NCBI RefSeq assembly: GCF_025933915.1
Contig: NZ_JAICZA010000005.1
Span: 1-64,000, forward strand
Reading direction: 5' to 3'
DNA from: Mycobacterium sp.
Lineage (GTDB): Bacteria > Actinomycetota > Actinomycetes > Mycobacteriales > Mycobacteriaceae
Length of the DNA: 64,000 nucleotides
Under the pieces are notes generated by a model that saw only the letters and a program-made list of their open reading frames with translations, was not told the DNA's origin and ran no database searches. Positions 50,992 to 59,885 of the stretch are shown in pieces. How positions within the stretch are numbered: position 1 is the first letter of the stretch; each line of letters starts with the position of its first letter. The position numbers and the translations under genes were made by a program.

Positions 50992-51882
50992 TCAGCCCCA
51001 GATGTCGGTGATGGGCGCGGCGTTGGCGGCGTAGCCCGTCTTGGGCAGCCCGTACATCTGTTCCACCGTGGACAGCACGTTGTAGTGGTTGATCTGCTCG
51101 CTGTAGTTGCCGGGGCGGACGTGGGCGCCATAGAACACCGTGGGGATCTGGTTGCGGCTGCCGTTATCGTCCTCGTCGAACGTCAGGATCAGCAGGCTGT
51201 TGTTGGCCACCGCCCAATTGGCGTAGCCGGACAGCTGGCGGTTCAGCCAGGCGTCGGCCTGTGCGATGGAGCCGTCGTGCATGTTGTTGTCGTTGTTGGG
51301 GATGACGAACGACACGGTCGGGAGGCTGGCGTAGTTGCCCATCGGGAACGCGGAAAACGGCAACGAGTTCGCCGCCGGCACGTTGGTGAAGTTGGTCCAC
51401 GGCACGTGCTTGCGCGCGTACTTGCCCGCGGTGCAGACCGGTGAGCCGACCGCCGGCAGGCCTTCGGCGAAGCCGACGAACGTGTGGCCCGCGGCCAGTA
51501 ACTCGGATCCGAGGTTGGGTGCGGCGCCGGCGTTGACCGGGCACAGGTCCTTGGTCACCCCGAATGTGTTGCCGGCGAACAGCGCCAGGTAATTCGGTTC
51601 GCTGGGGTGTGTTTCGGCGTACGACTGCGTCATGTTGGCGCCGTTCGCGGCCAGGGAGGTGATGAAGGGCGCCGACTTGTTGCCGATGATGCCGTTTTCG
51701 GAACGGTTTTCCTCCACCACGATCACGATGTGCGCCGGTTGCGGAACGGCCGCTGCCGCAAGGCCTATGCGCGGGGTCAGCGGGCTTGCCGCCAGTCCGA
51801 CCACGGCCACCACGCCGAGCGCCAGCAGTAGGCGGTGCGCCCTGCCGAGCAGCCTTCTCGGACTTCGAGTTTCGCGCGACAC
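50992..51882 (-). CDS. sapM: Secreted acid phosphatase SapM
   Basis: This 296-residue secreted phosphoesterase of the AcpA/phospholipase-C superfamily has a signal peptide that is hydrophobic from about residue 16 to 42. Metal and active-site parts are VIVVEENRSENGIIG near 52 and FITSLAANGANMTQSYAETHPSEPNY. SFVIPNNDNNMHDG and the LLILTFDEDDNGS block near 228 follow. M. tuberculosis SapM (Rv3310) dephosphorylates phosphatidylinositol 3-phosphate and arrests phagosome maturation; whether this orthologue does the same is inference. It stands alone in orientation before upp. Confidence 0.94.
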   Translation of the reverse strand: MSRETRSPRRLLGRAHRLLLALGVVAVVGLAASPLTPRIGLAAAAVPQPAHIVIVVEENRSENGIIGNKSAPFITSLAANGANMTQSYAETHPSEPNYLALFAGNTFGVTKDLCPVNAGAAPNLGSELLAAGHTFVGFAEGLPAVGSPVCTAGKYARKHVPWTNFTNVPAANSLPFSAFPMGNYASLPTVSFVIPNNDNNMHDGSIAQADAWLNRQLSGYANWAVANNSLLILTFDEDDNGSRNQIPTVFYGAHVRPGNYSEQINHYNVLSTVEQMYGLPKTGYAANAAPITDIWG

Positions 51883-51974
51883 CCCGGGAGTATACGAACC
51901 GGCGTAGGCGATGCCCGGGATGAGCGCGAGCGTGTCAGAAGGGCTTTGCCCGATCGTTATATACCCTTCATGGG

Positions 51975-52748
51975 ATGGACGTGTGCGTGATCGACCACCC
52001 GTTGGTCGCGGCCCGGCTGACGGTGCTGCGTGACGAACGCACCGACAACGCCGGGTTTCGGGCCGCGCTGCGCGAGCTCACGCTGATGTTGATGTACGAA
52101 GCCAGCCGGGTGGCGCCGTGCAAGCCGGTCAAGATCCGGACCCCGGTGGCCGCGGCGGCTGGGACGCGGCTGGTCAATGCGCCGCTACTGGTTCCGGTGC
52201 TGCGGGCCGGGCTGGGCATGGTCGAGGCCGCACAGGCGGCGATACCCGAGGCGGAGGTGGGCTTCGTCGGGGTCGCCCGCGACGAGGAAACCCACCTGCC
52301 GGTCCCGTATCTCGAGGCGCTGCCGGACAAACTTGCGCGCAGGCCGGTGCTGGTCCTTGACCCCATGCTGGCCACCGGCGGGTCGATGGCGCACACCATC
52401 GGCCTGCTCCAGCGCCGCGGTGCGACGGATATCACCGTGCTGTGTGTGGTGGCCGCACCGGAAGGCCTTGCGGCGGTGCGGAAAGCGGCGCCGAACGCGC
52501 GAGTCTTCACCGCTGCGGTCGACAAGGGTCTCAACAAGTCGGCCTATATCGTGCCGGGCCTCGGCGATGCCGGTGACCGCCAATTCGGGCCCAACCTGTT
52601 CACCAGCCCCGTACCGCAGCGACCAGCTCCGCGCGCAGGGCGCCGGCGCGCCGGCGCGAAGAATCCAGATCGCCGCCAGGCGCGCAGCGAATCTCCAAGT
52701 AGCACTTCAGCTTCGGCTCGGTCCCGGAGGGCCGCACCACCAGCCTGA
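51975..52748 (+). CDS. upp: Uracil phosphoribosyltransferase with 3' extension
   Basis: This pyrimidine-salvage enzyme makes UMP from uracil and PRPP. The PRPP loop is [14 protein letters not shown] near residue 130, and the uracil site is [16 protein letters not shown] near 195. Family members stop about here, near residue 207, but this frame has no stop and runs on for 50 residues of low-complexity, arginine-, serine- and proline-rich sequence ([23 protein letters not shown]). The extension is antisense to the last 149 bases of pmmB, so it was not selected as protein. The base or bases that normally form the stop have changed. The enzyme may tolerate the tail. Confidence 0.9.
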   Translation: MDVCVIDHPLVAARLTVLRDERTDNAGFRAALRELTLMLMYEASRVAPCKPVKIRTPVAAAAGTRLVNAPLLVPVLRAGLGMVEAAQAAIPEAEVGFVGVARDEETHLPVPYLEALPDKLARRPVLVLDPMLATGGSMAHTIGLLQRRGATDITVLCVVAAPEGLAAVRKAAPNARVFTAAVDKGLNKSAYIVPGLGDAGDRQFGPNLFTSPVPQRPAPRAGRRRAGAKNPDRRQARSESPSSTSASARSRRAAPPA

Positions 52749-54183
52749 CCGACGTATCGTCGTCGCCGCCGGTGAAGATCAGCGCGTCGGTGATGTCGGT
52801 GAGGTGCGCGGCGAACCCGGCCAGTGTCGCCGGCGGGGTGGTCCGCAGCCGGCGCATCAGGACGGCGGCCTCGGCGGCGTCGGCGACCCGCCGCGACACC
52901 GCGGCGACGTCGTGCACCCCGTAACGGCGGGCCAGCTCGTCGAGCAGGTCGACAACCGAACGGCCTTGGCGCAGCAGCGCGGAGACCAGGTCGCACACCA
53001 GCACCGCGGCGCCGATGCCGTCCTTGTCGCGCACCGCGGCCGGGTCGACGCAGTGCCCGATCGCCTCCTCGTAGGCGTACACCAGGGTGCCGCCGGGCAC
53101 CTCCGCGTCGGCGCGCGCCAGCCATTTGAATCCGGTGAGCGTTTCGACATGGACGGCGCCGTGGTGCGCGGCGATGGCCGACAGCATGCGCGAGGACACC
53201 ACCGTGCTGGCCACCACCGGCGTTTCGGCACGCTGCGGCTGGGAAAGGAGGTAATCGCCTAGCAGCCAACCGGTTTCGTCGCCAGACAGCATGCGCCATC
53301 CCGACCCGTCGGGAATGCCGACGGCGCATCGGTCTGCGTCGGGGTCCAGCGCGATCGCCACGTCGGCACCCACGTCCGCGGCCAGGCCCAGCAACGCATC
53401 GGCGGCGCCGGGCTCCTCGGGGTTGGGGAACGCGACGGTGGGAAAGTCCGGGTCGGGTGCGAATTGTGCGGCGACGGTGTGCACCCGGGTGAACCCGGCG
53501 CGGTGCAATGTCTCCACGGCCACCGCGCCGCCCACCCCGTGCAGCGGCGTGAGGGCCACCCTCGCCGAACCGGTGCCGCGCCGCAGGCCGGCGGCACGCT
53601 CGATGTAGCGCTCGACCAGGTCGGCCTGTGCGGGTTCGACCGGTGTCCTGCCGATGTGGTCGGCCGGCGGTGCGTCGGCCATCGCGGCCTCGATCTCGCG
53701 GTCGGTGGGGGAGACGATCTGGATACCGCCGTCGGCATACACCTTGTAGCCGTTGTCGGCCGGCGGGTTATGCGAGGCCGTGATCTGGATCCCCGCGAGC
53801 GCGCCGGTGTGCCGCACCGCGAACGCGACCACCGGAGTGGGCACCGCACCCGGCAGAAGAAGTACCGAAAACCCTTGATCGGCAAGCACTTCGGCGGTCA
53901 CCGTGGCGAATATCGCTGAGCCGTGCCGGGCGTCTCGCCCCACGATCACCTGCGCGCCGGCCGGGGCGCACCGCTTGAGTACCTGTGCCACCGCCCAGGT
54001 GGCCCGCGACACCACCGCGACGTTCATGGCGTCGGGGCCGCCGCGCACCGGGCCACGCAGACCCGCGGTGCCGAACGTCAGGGGATGGGCGAAGCGCGCG
54101 GCGAGTTCGTTGGGGTCGCACGCGGCGAGCTCGGCGGCCGTCCGTGGGTCGGGGTCGTGGGCGATCCACTCCTCGGGCGTCAT
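52600..54183 (-). CDS. pmmB: Phosphomannomutase/phosphoglucomutase-family protein
   Basis: This 527-residue alpha-D-phosphohexomutase has the phosphoserine loop [16 protein letters not shown] near residue 135, the metal loop [13 protein letters not shown] near 280, sugar loop YAYEEAIGH near 370 and phosphate-binding [14 protein letters not shown] near 490. It converts mannose- or glucose-phosphates between positions 1 and 6; which one is not decidable here. Corresponds to Rv3308. Its last 149 bases are overlapped by the extended upp frame, and it begins four bases behind the purine phosphorylase stop. Confidence 0.94.
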   Translation of the reverse strand: MTPEEWIAHDPDPRTAAELAACDPNELAARFAHPLTFGTAGLRGPVRGGPDAMNVAVVSRATWAVAQVLKRCAPAGAQVIVGRDARHGSAIFATVTAEVLADQGFSVLLLPGAVPTPVVAFAVRHTGALAGIQITASHNPPADNGYKVYADGGIQIVSPTDREIEAAMADAPPADHIGRTPVEPAQADLVERYIERAAGLRRGTGSARVALTPLHGVGGAVAVETLHRAGFTRVHTVAAQFAPDPDFPTVAFPNPEEPGAADALLGLAADVGADVAIALDPDADRCAVGIPDGSGWRMLSGDETGWLLGDYLLSQPQRAETPVVASTVVSSRMLSAIAAHHGAVHVETLTGFKWLARADAEVPGGTLVYAYEEAIGHCVDPAAVRDKDGIGAAVLVCDLVSALLRQGRSVVDLLDELARRYGVHDVAAVSRRVADAAEAAVLMRRLRTTPPATLAGFAAHLTDITDALIFTGGDDDTSVRLVVRPSGTEPKLKCYLEIRCAPGGDLDSSRRRAGALRAELVAAVRGW

Positions 54184-54187
54184 GGCC

Positions 54188-55003
54188 CTAAAACCGGGGC
54201 AGCCGCTCGAGGATCAGGGCGAGCAGGGCGCCCATCCGGCTGGCGGACGCGGCACCGGCGGAGAGCACCTCGACGTGGCTCAGCGGCTCGCCGCCGATGC
54301 CGGCTGCCAAATTGGTCACCAGCGACACCCCGAGCACCTCGGCGCCGGCCGCCCGCGCCGCGATGGTCTCGTGCACCGTCGACATGCCCACCAGATCGGC
54401 GCCCAGCGTCCGCAGCATCCGGATTTCCGCGGGAGTCTCGTAGTGCGGGCCGGGCAGGCCGGCGTAGACGCCCTCGGTCAGCGTCGGGTCGGCCTGGCGG
54501 GCGAATTCGCGCAGCCGTGGGGAGTAGGCGTCGGTCAGGTCGACGAATTGCGGGCCGACCAGCGGGGAACGCGCGGTCAGGTTCAGATGGTCGCTGATCA
54601 ACACCGGTTCGCCGACCGCCATGTCCGGGCGCAGTCCGCCCGCCGCGTTGGTGAGCACGACCGCGCGCACGCCGGCCGCGCAGGCCGCCCGTACGGGATG
54701 CACGATGTGGCACAGGTCGTGGCCCTCGTAGGCGTGGATGCGGCCGACCAGCACCAACACCCGGTGTGCGCCGATGCGCATCGACAACAGCTCGCCGGTG
54801 TGCCCCATCGCGGTGGGCGGCCGGAACCCGGGCAGGTCGGCTTGGGGCAGCACGGCGGTCGGCGTGCCGCGCGCCGCGACCGCCGGCGACCATCCCGAGC
54901 CGAGGACGATGGCGACGTCATGCTCGGCGATTCCGGTGCGCTCAGCGATGACCGCGGCGGCCCTGCGAGCGAGGTCGCCTGGGTCGGACGGGGTTTCGGC
55001 CAC
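54188..55003 (-). CDS. deoD: Purine nucleoside phosphorylase
   Basis: This 271-residue trimeric-type purine nucleoside phosphorylase corresponds to Rv3307. It splits inosine and guanosine with phosphate. Phosphate-loop [10 protein letters not shown] is near residue 30, and [20 protein letters not shown] near 88. The purine site is NAAGGL near 120 plus [25 protein letters not shown] near 205. Name follows M. tuberculosis usage; punA would be the more exact term. Same strand and near-contiguous with pmmB, suggesting an operon. Confidence 0.94.
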   Translation of the reverse strand: MAETPSDPGDLARRAAAVIAERTGIAEHDVAIVLGSGWSPAVAARGTPTAVLPQADLPGFRPPTAMGHTGELLSMRIGAHRVLVLVGRIHAYEGHDLCHIVHPVRAACAAGVRAVVLTNAAGGLRPDMAVGEPVLISDHLNLTARSPLVGPQFVDLTDAYSPRLREFARQADPTLTEGVYAGLPGPHYETPAEIRMLRTLGADLVGMSTVHETIAARAAGAEVLGVSLVTNLAAGIGGEPLSHVEVLSAGAASASRMGALLALILERLPRF

Positions 55004-55017
55004 AGGGAAGGAGCCTA

Positions 55018-55135
55018 GCCCGGCGACGGCGAGCGCCGGTGAGGCGCGAGTGAGGAGTCGGGCGATCGGGTCTAGCCCGGTGCGGGTGAGGAGTCGGGCG
55101 ATCGGGCCTATCCCGGCGACGGCCTCCGCCGGGAT
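55018..55135. repeat. Tandem 36-bp direct repeat between deoD and the cutinase
   Basis: A unit beginning GTGAGGAGTCGGGCGATCGG occurs at 55050 and again at 55086, period 36. It is bordered by CGGCGACGGC-type copies at 55021 and near 55115. It lies in the divergent gap of 150 bases between the phosphorylase and the cutinase, so it may affect either promoter. Confidence 0.7.
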
Positions 55136-55153
55136 TATGTCAAGATCTGGCGT

Positions 55154-55828
55154 ATGAATCTTCGTAGATGGCCGGCGGCTGGCCCGGTCATTGGGATAAC
55201 GGTTGCTGTTGTGCTGTCAGTGGTTTCGATCACATTCGGACCGGCGCCGACGGCGGCCGCCGACTGTCCGGCTGTCCAACTCATCTTCGCCCGCGGCACC
55301 GCCGAGCCGCCCGGCCTGGGGATGGTGGGCGACGCGCTGTTCGCCGCCCTGCAACCCGCCTTGGGGTCGCGCACCGTCGACTCCTATGCGGTGAACTATC
55401 CGGCCAGCTACAACTTCCTGACTACCGCCGACGCCGCCAACGACGCACGTGATCACATCGCGGAGATGGTCGACCAGTGTCCGTCGACGCGGCTGGTGCT
55501 CGGCGGCTTTTCGCAGGGTGCCGCCGCGGTCTCGATGCTCGCCGGCGTGCCGCCCGTCGGCCAGCGCATCGGCAACTTCGGGTCGGCACCCGCGCTGGAT
55601 CCCGGCCTGGCCAACAAGATCAGGGCCGTCGCGGTGTTCGGCAATCCCGGCAACCGCTTCAACACGCCCCTGTCGTCGACGGGTGCGTTCGCCGGCCGCG
55701 CCATCGATCTGTGCAGCGAGGGCGATCCCGTCTGCGTCGTCGGCGGTCGCGACCGGGATGCACACCACGACTACTCCGTACCGCCCTATCCCGACCAGGC
55801 GGCGGGATTCATCGCCGGGCGGGTGTAG
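55154..55828 (+). CDS. Cutinase-family secreted esterase
   Basis: This 224-residue secreted serine esterase has a signal peptide with hydrophobic core near residues 10-28, likely cleaved after TAAAD-type AxA near 36. The mature start [20 protein letters not shown] is the standard mycobacterial cutinase opening. The nucleophile is in [11 protein letters not shown] near 117, and the acid is in CSEGDPVC. The histidine is in [19 protein letters not shown]. Four cysteines form the usual two disulfides. Substrates of such proteins range from cutin-like polyesters to phospholipids. I recall no cutinase at this point in M. tuberculosis. Confidence 0.92.
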   Translation: MNLRRWPAAGPVIGITVAVVLSVVSITFGPAPTAAADCPAVQLIFARGTAEPPGLGMVGDALFAALQPALGSRTVDSYAVNYPASYNFLTTADAANDARDHIAEMVDQCPSTRLVLGGFSQGAAAVSMLAGVPPVGQRIGNFGSAPALDPGLANKIRAVAVFGNPGNRFNTPLSSTGAFAGRAIDLCSEGDPVCVVGGRDRDAHHDYSVPPYPDQAAGFIAGRV

Positions 55829-55876
55829 CCCTTCAGGCCCTCAGGGCGCTCGGTCGGTCAGTGACATACTGCGAGA

Positions 55877-57079
55877 GTGCTAACCGCCGCGTCAGATAGC
55901 CCGTTGGACAGCGTCGAGGCTGTCGTGCGGCGGCGCGGCGCCGACCTCGTCGAGTTGTCTCACGCCATTCACGCCGAGCCTGAGCTGGCGTTCGCCGAGC
56001 ACCGCAGTTGCGCCAAGGCGCAGGCACTGGTCGCCGAACGCGGCTTCGAGATCACCGCGGCCGCCGGCGGTCTGGACACCGCCTTTCGCGCCGACTTCGG
56101 CAGCGGGCCCCTGACCGTCGGGGTGTGTGCCGAATACGACGCGCTGCCCGAGATCGGGCATGCCTGCGGCCACAACATCATCGCGGCGTCGGCGGTGGGC
56201 ACCGCGCTGGCGCTGGCCGAGGTGGCCGACGACCTGGGCTTGCGGGTGGCGCTGCTGGGGACCCCCGCCGAGGAGGCCGGCGGCGGCAAGGCGCTGTTGC
56301 TGCGGGCCGGGGTGTTCGACGACATCGCCGCGGCGGTGATGCTGCATCCCGGGCCGGCCGACATCGCCGCCGCCCGCTCACTGGCGCTGTCCGAGGCAAC
56401 GGTGAAATACCTCGGCAAGGAATCGCATGCCGCCGTCGCGCCGCACCTGGGCGTCAACGCCGTCGACGCCGTCACCGTCGCGCAGGTGGCGATCGGGCTG
56501 CTGCGCCAGCAACTGGCGCCCGGGCAACTGGTGCACGGGATCGTCACCGACGGCGGGCAGGCGGTCAACGTCATCCCCGGCCACGCGACCCTGCAGTACG
56601 CGATGCGGGCGACCGAATCGGATTCGCTGCGGCAGCTGGAGGGCCGGATCTACGCATGCTTCGCCGCGGGCGCGCTGGCCACCGGTTGCGAATACGAAAT
56701 CGCCAACCCGGCACCCGCGTACGACGAACTCCACCCCGACCAATGGCTGGCCGACATCTTTCGCGAGGAGATGCGCCGGCTCGGCCGCGAACCGGTGGCC
56801 CGCGAATTCGAAGCGGCGCTGCCCATGGGCAGCACCGACATGGGCAACGTGACCCAAGCGTTGCCGGGCATCCACCCGGTGGTCGGGGTCGACGCCGGCG
56901 GGGCCACCGTTCACCAGCGGGCCTTCGCCGACGCCGCGGCCGGCCCCAGCGCCGACCGCGCGGTCGTCGAGGGCGCGATCATGCTGGCGCGCACGGTCGT
57001 CCAGCTGGCCCAAACGCCCGCCGAACGCGACCGGGTCATGGCGGCGCACGAACGCAGACGCGACGGGGCGCACGCATGA
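55877..57079 (+). CDS. amiB1: M20 family amidohydrolase AmiB1
   Basis: This 400-residue member of the M20D peptidase/amidohydrolase group resembles Rv3306c. Metal-binding parts are GHACGHNIIAASAVG near residue 95 and TPAEEAGGGKALLL near 130. The dimerisation domain contains SHAAVAPHLGVNAVDAV, and the catalytic tail MGSTDMGNVTQALPGIHPVVG is near 316. Related enzymes remove acyl groups from amino acids or cleave aminobenzoyl-glutamate; substrate unknown here. It is coupled to amiA1 by an ATGA overlap. Confidence 0.92.
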   Translation: MLTAASDSPLDSVEAVVRRRGADLVELSHAIHAEPELAFAEHRSCAKAQALVAERGFEITAAAGGLDTAFRADFGSGPLTVGVCAEYDALPEIGHACGHNIIAASAVGTALALAEVADDLGLRVALLGTPAEEAGGGKALLLRAGVFDDIAAAVMLHPGPADIAAARSLALSEATVKYLGKESHAAVAPHLGVNAVDAVTVAQVAIGLLRQQLAPGQLVHGIVTDGGQAVNVIPGHATLQYAMRATESDSLRQLEGRIYACFAAGALATGCEYEIANPAPAYDELHPDQWLADIFREEMRRLGREPVAREFEAALPMGSTDMGNVTQALPGIHPVVGVDAGGATVHQRAFADAAAGPSADRAVVEGAIMLARTVVQLAQTPAERDRVMAAHERRRDGAHA

Positions 57080-58245
57080 GCCTCGCCGACACCGCCGAAT
57101 CCTGGCTGGGTGCACACCACGCAGACCTGGTCGAATGGCGCAGGCACATTCACCGCTACCCCGAGTTGGGGCGGCAGGAGTACGCCACCACCCAGTTCGT
57201 TGCCGAACGGTTGGCCGAAGCGGGACTCAACCCGAAGGTTTTGCCCGGCGGAACCGGACTGGTCTGCGACATCGGCCCCGAACATGAGCCCCGGATCGCG
57301 CTGCGGGCCGACATGGACGCCCTGCCGATGGCCGAACGCACCGGTGCCCCCTACGCGTCCACCATGGCAGGCGTGGCGCACGCCTGCGGGCATGACGCAC
57401 ACACCGCCATCCTGCTGGGGACCGCCCTGGTCCTGGCGTCGGTGCCCGAGCTGCCGGTCGGGGTGCGGTTGCTCTTCCAGGCCGCCGAGGAATTGATGCC
57501 CGGCGGGGCAATCGACGCCATCGCGGCCGGCGCGATCAGCGGCGTGTCTCGGATCTTCGCCCTGCACTGCGATCCCCGGCTGGAGGTCGGCAAGATCGCG
57601 GTCCGGCACGGCCCCATCACCTCGGCGGCCGACCAGATCGAGATCACGCTGTATTCACCCGGCGGGCACACCTCGCGGCCGCACCTGACCGCCGATTTGG
57701 TGTACGGGCTCGGCACGCTGATCACCGGGCTGCCCGGGGTGTTGTCCCGGCGCATCGACCCGCGCAACGGCACCATCCTGGTGTGGGGCGCGGTCAACGC
57801 CGGCGTGGCAGCCAACGCCATCCCCCAGAGCGGCGTGCTGGCCGGCACCGTGCGCACCGCTAGTCGGCAGACCTGGGTGGGGCTGGAGGAGATCATCCGC
57901 GAGGCCGTGTCCGGGCTGCTCGCGCCGCTGGGCATCGAACACACGCTGCAATACCGGCGCGGTGTGCCGCCGGTGGTCAACGAGGACGTCTCGACGCGCA
58001 TTCTCACCCACGCGATCGAAGCCGTCGGCCCCGACGCGCTGGCCGACACCCGCCAGTCCGGAGGCGGCGAGGACTTCTCCTGGTACTTGGAGGAGATCCC
58101 CGGCGCGATGGCCCGGTTGGGGGTCTGGCCGGGCATCGGACCACAGCTTGACCTGCATCAGCCGACGTTCAATCTCGACGAGCGGGCCCTGGCGATCGGG
58201 GTGCGGGTGATGGCCAACATCGTCGAGCAGTCGGCGCTGTTCTAA
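57076..58245 (+). CDS. amiA1: M20 family amidohydrolase AmiA1
   Basis: This 389-residue M20D hydrolase resembles Rv3305c and is a distant paralogue of AmiB1. Motifs are RADMDALPMAERTG near residue 78 and the metal CGHDAHTAILLGTAL near 103. FQAAEELMPGGA carries the catalytic glutamate near 138, SPGGHTSRPHLTADL lies in the lid near 194, and QSGGGEDFSWYLE near 330 completes the site. Its TAA stop at 58243-58245 is the outermost base triplet of the left inverted repeat of the following cassette. Confidence 0.93.
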   Translation: MSLADTAESWLGAHHADLVEWRRHIHRYPELGRQEYATTQFVAERLAEAGLNPKVLPGGTGLVCDIGPEHEPRIALRADMDALPMAERTGAPYASTMAGVAHACGHDAHTAILLGTALVLASVPELPVGVRLLFQAAEELMPGGAIDAIAAGAISGVSRIFALHCDPRLEVGKIAVRHGPITSAADQIEITLYSPGGHTSRPHLTADLVYGLGTLITGLPGVLSRRIDPRNGTILVWGAVNAGVAANAIPQSGVLAGTVRTASRQTWVGLEEIIREAVSGLLAPLGIEHTLQYRRGVPPVVNEDVSTRILTHAIEAVGPDALADTRQSGGGEDFSWYLEEIPGAMARLGVWPGIGPQLDLHQPTFNLDERALAIGVRVMANIVEQSALF

Positions 58246-58310
58246 CCCCCGGGCGAGCGTGCGTGTTTGCACGCCGACACGCCGGATCGAGTGGCATTCT
58301 GCGCACGCTC
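58243..58310. repeat. Left inverted repeat of the 1.1-kb cassette
   Basis: This 68-base repeat matches the reverse complement of 59260-59325. There are six mismatches in 66 aligned bases and one 2-base gap, about 90 percent identity by hand alignment. It includes an internal hairpin (GCGTGC, loop GTGTTT, GCACGC, at 58257-58274). Its outer end is the amiA1 stop codon TAA followed by CCCCC. Confidence 0.88.
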
Positions 58311-58359
58311 GGCGCTGCCCACAGGGGTGATTTGCCGGCATCCCCGACGTGCCTCGACG

Positions 58360-59250
58360 ATGGCCGGCGTGCATGCGGAGCTCGACCGACTGCTCGACGC
58401 GCAAGGTGGTGTGGTCACCTCCGCCCAGGCGCTGTCGATCCTCACCCGCCGCGGGCTGGAGGCGCACGTGAATACCGGTGTGCTGCACAAGGTTTGGTAT
58501 GGCGTATACGGGCGCGGGAAAATGACCACCGCACTACGATTGCGCGGGTTGGACTTGGCAACCGGGACGACTGTCGCGGTGTGTATGGGCACCGCCGCCG
58601 CCGCGTACGGCTTCGACACCGAACGAACCGCAGACCTGCATGTGCTCAATCCGGGGGCCCGCCACTTGCGGTCGACCGACGGCCTGATCGTGCATAGGGG
58701 CGACGGCGCACCGTTGACCATGGTCGCAGGACGGCCAGCCACCGCACCCGCGTGGACGGCGATCGAAGTGGCGCGCGGGCTGCGCCGCGCCCGAGCGCTG
58801 GCGACACTGGACGCAGCCCTGCGCAGCGGCACGTGCGGTCGCGACGAGTTGCGGCGGTCAGTCGAGCAGCAGTCCGGGCGTCGCGGCGTCGTCACCGCGC
58901 GTGAGTTGCTCGCCGTGGCCTCGCCGTTCGCGGAGTCCCCCATGGAAAGCGAGGCACGGCTCGTCATGATCGACGGCGGCATGCCGTCGCCGGTCCTGCA
59001 GTATGAGGTCGTCGACTTGCAGGGGTGCGTGTGGCGGCTCGATTTCGCCTGGCCCGAACTTCGTGTCGCGGCCGAGTACGACGGCGTCGAATGGCACAGC
59101 GGGCCGGATGCCTTTGTCCGGGACCGCCGACGCTCGTCCGCTCTCCAAGAGCTGGGGTGGTTGATAGTGCCCATCATCGCCGAGGACGTCAGACACCGGC
59201 CCGGCGAACTTCTCCGCCGGCTCGAGAGGCAGCTACGACGAGCCGCCTGA
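58360..59250 (+). CDS. AbiEi-antitoxin-like / DUF559 (VSR-like nuclease) protein
   Basis: This 296-residue protein has an N-terminal winged-helix-like AbiEi-type region (LDRLLDAQGGVVTSAQALSILTRRG, LHKVWYGVYGRG). A middle part contains WTAIEVARGLRRARALATLDAAL. The C-terminal DUF559-like fold related to very-short-patch-repair nucleases has SPMESEARLVMIDGG, WRLDFAWPELRVAAEYDGVEWH and RDRRRSSALQELGWLIVPI. The E, D, E and H residues there fit a restriction-like active site. No toxin or methylase partner is encoded. ATG 58360 is chosen because earlier in-frame codons lie in the inverted repeat. The gene is the only one between the two repeats. Confidence 0.78.
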   Translation: MAGVHAELDRLLDAQGGVVTSAQALSILTRRGLEAHVNTGVLHKVWYGVYGRGKMTTALRLRGLDLATGTTVAVCMGTAAAAYGFDTERTADLHVLNPGARHLRSTDGLIVHRGDGAPLTMVAGRPATAPAWTAIEVARGLRRARALATLDAALRSGTCGRDELRRSVEQQSGRRGVVTARELLAVASPFAESPMESEARLVMIDGGMPSPVLQYEVVDLQGCVWRLDFAWPELRVAAEYDGVEWHSGPDAFVRDRRRSSALQELGWLIVPIIAEDVRHRPGELLRRLERQLRRAA

Positions 59251-59259
59251 TGCGGTCGT

Positions 59260-59325
59260 GAGGGTGCACAGAATGCCACACATTTCGGCGTGTCGGCGTG
59301 CAAACACGCACGCTCGCGGGGGTTA
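59260..59325. repeat. Right inverted repeat of the 1.1-kb cassette
   Basis: Reverse-complement partner of 58243-58310. Its outer end is the reverse complement of the TAA stop codon of the downstream gamma-glutamylcyclotransferase-like gene. Both convergent neighbours therefore end exactly at the cassette edges. Confidence 0.88.
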
Positions 59326-59802
59326 CGTCGAAGTCCCCGGGCCGATGTTGCGGGCCGGGCGGGTGCGCAGGCTGTGCACGTAATCGCTTGGCGCTCCGGC
59401 GATTTCGGCCGCGTCCGCCATGACACCCAGGTATCGGGCCGACGGCAGTCCGCCCTCCCACGCGTCCAGGACGTACAGCCACGCCAGGACAGGGTCGGTG
59501 GTGGTGTCCGACGAGATGCGCTCGACCCGGCACCGGATCTTCTGGTGAACGCCGAACTCCGAGCCCTCCCAGCGGTCGAGGTTGTTCTCGTCCGCCGGTG
59601 TCATGTCGTAAAGGACGACGAACACCTTGGCACCCGGGTCCTCGACGACGGTGGCCAGCGCGCCCTCCCAGCCGATGTCCTCGCCGCCGAACGTCAACCG
59701 CCACCCGTGCAGCCAGCCCGTTCCGGCCATCGGCGAATGGGGTGCGCGCTTGAGCATCTGCTCGGGATCCATGTTCGACCCGTACGCGGCGTAGAGCGGC
59801 AC
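59323..59802 (-). CDS. Gamma-glutamylcyclotransferase-like protein (Rv3304-like)
   Basis: This 159-residue small cytoplasmic protein has the cyclotransferase entry PLYAAYGSNMDPEQM at the N-terminus. The YGSN motif binds the gamma-glutamyl substrate in true enzymes. A DIGWEGALATVVEDPGAKVFVVLYDM middle and RISSDTTTDPVLAWLYVLDAWEGG follow. Length equals that of Rv3304. The conserved catalytic glutamate cannot be placed with certainty by eye, so enzymatic activity is likely but not shown. It is divergent from lpdA and converges on the inverted-repeat cassette. Confidence 0.85.
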   Translation of the reverse strand: MPLYAAYGSNMDPEQMLKRAPHSPMAGTGWLHGWRLTFGGEDIGWEGALATVVEDPGAKVFVVLYDMTPADENNLDRWEGSEFGVHQKIRCRVERISSDTTTDPVLAWLYVLDAWEGGLPSARYLGVMADAAEIAGAPSDYVHSLRTRPARNIGPGTST

Positions 59803-59885
59803 GGGGAAAGCTTAGACGTCCGGGCTGGCCCGGTCTTCCCCTGAGCGTCGCGCGGGGTTCGGCCGGCTTCGTTAGGTTAGGAGTC

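Noticed and set aside
58267-58359. Longer start for the DUF559-like protein from a TTG in the inverted repeat
   Set aside because: The extra residues are encoded by the repeat, which also reads similarly in inverse at the right end; the ATG at 58360 starts the conserved domain.
58243-59325. Classical insertion sequence
   Set aside because: The repeats are much longer than usual IS ends, there is no transposase motif and no clear target duplication.
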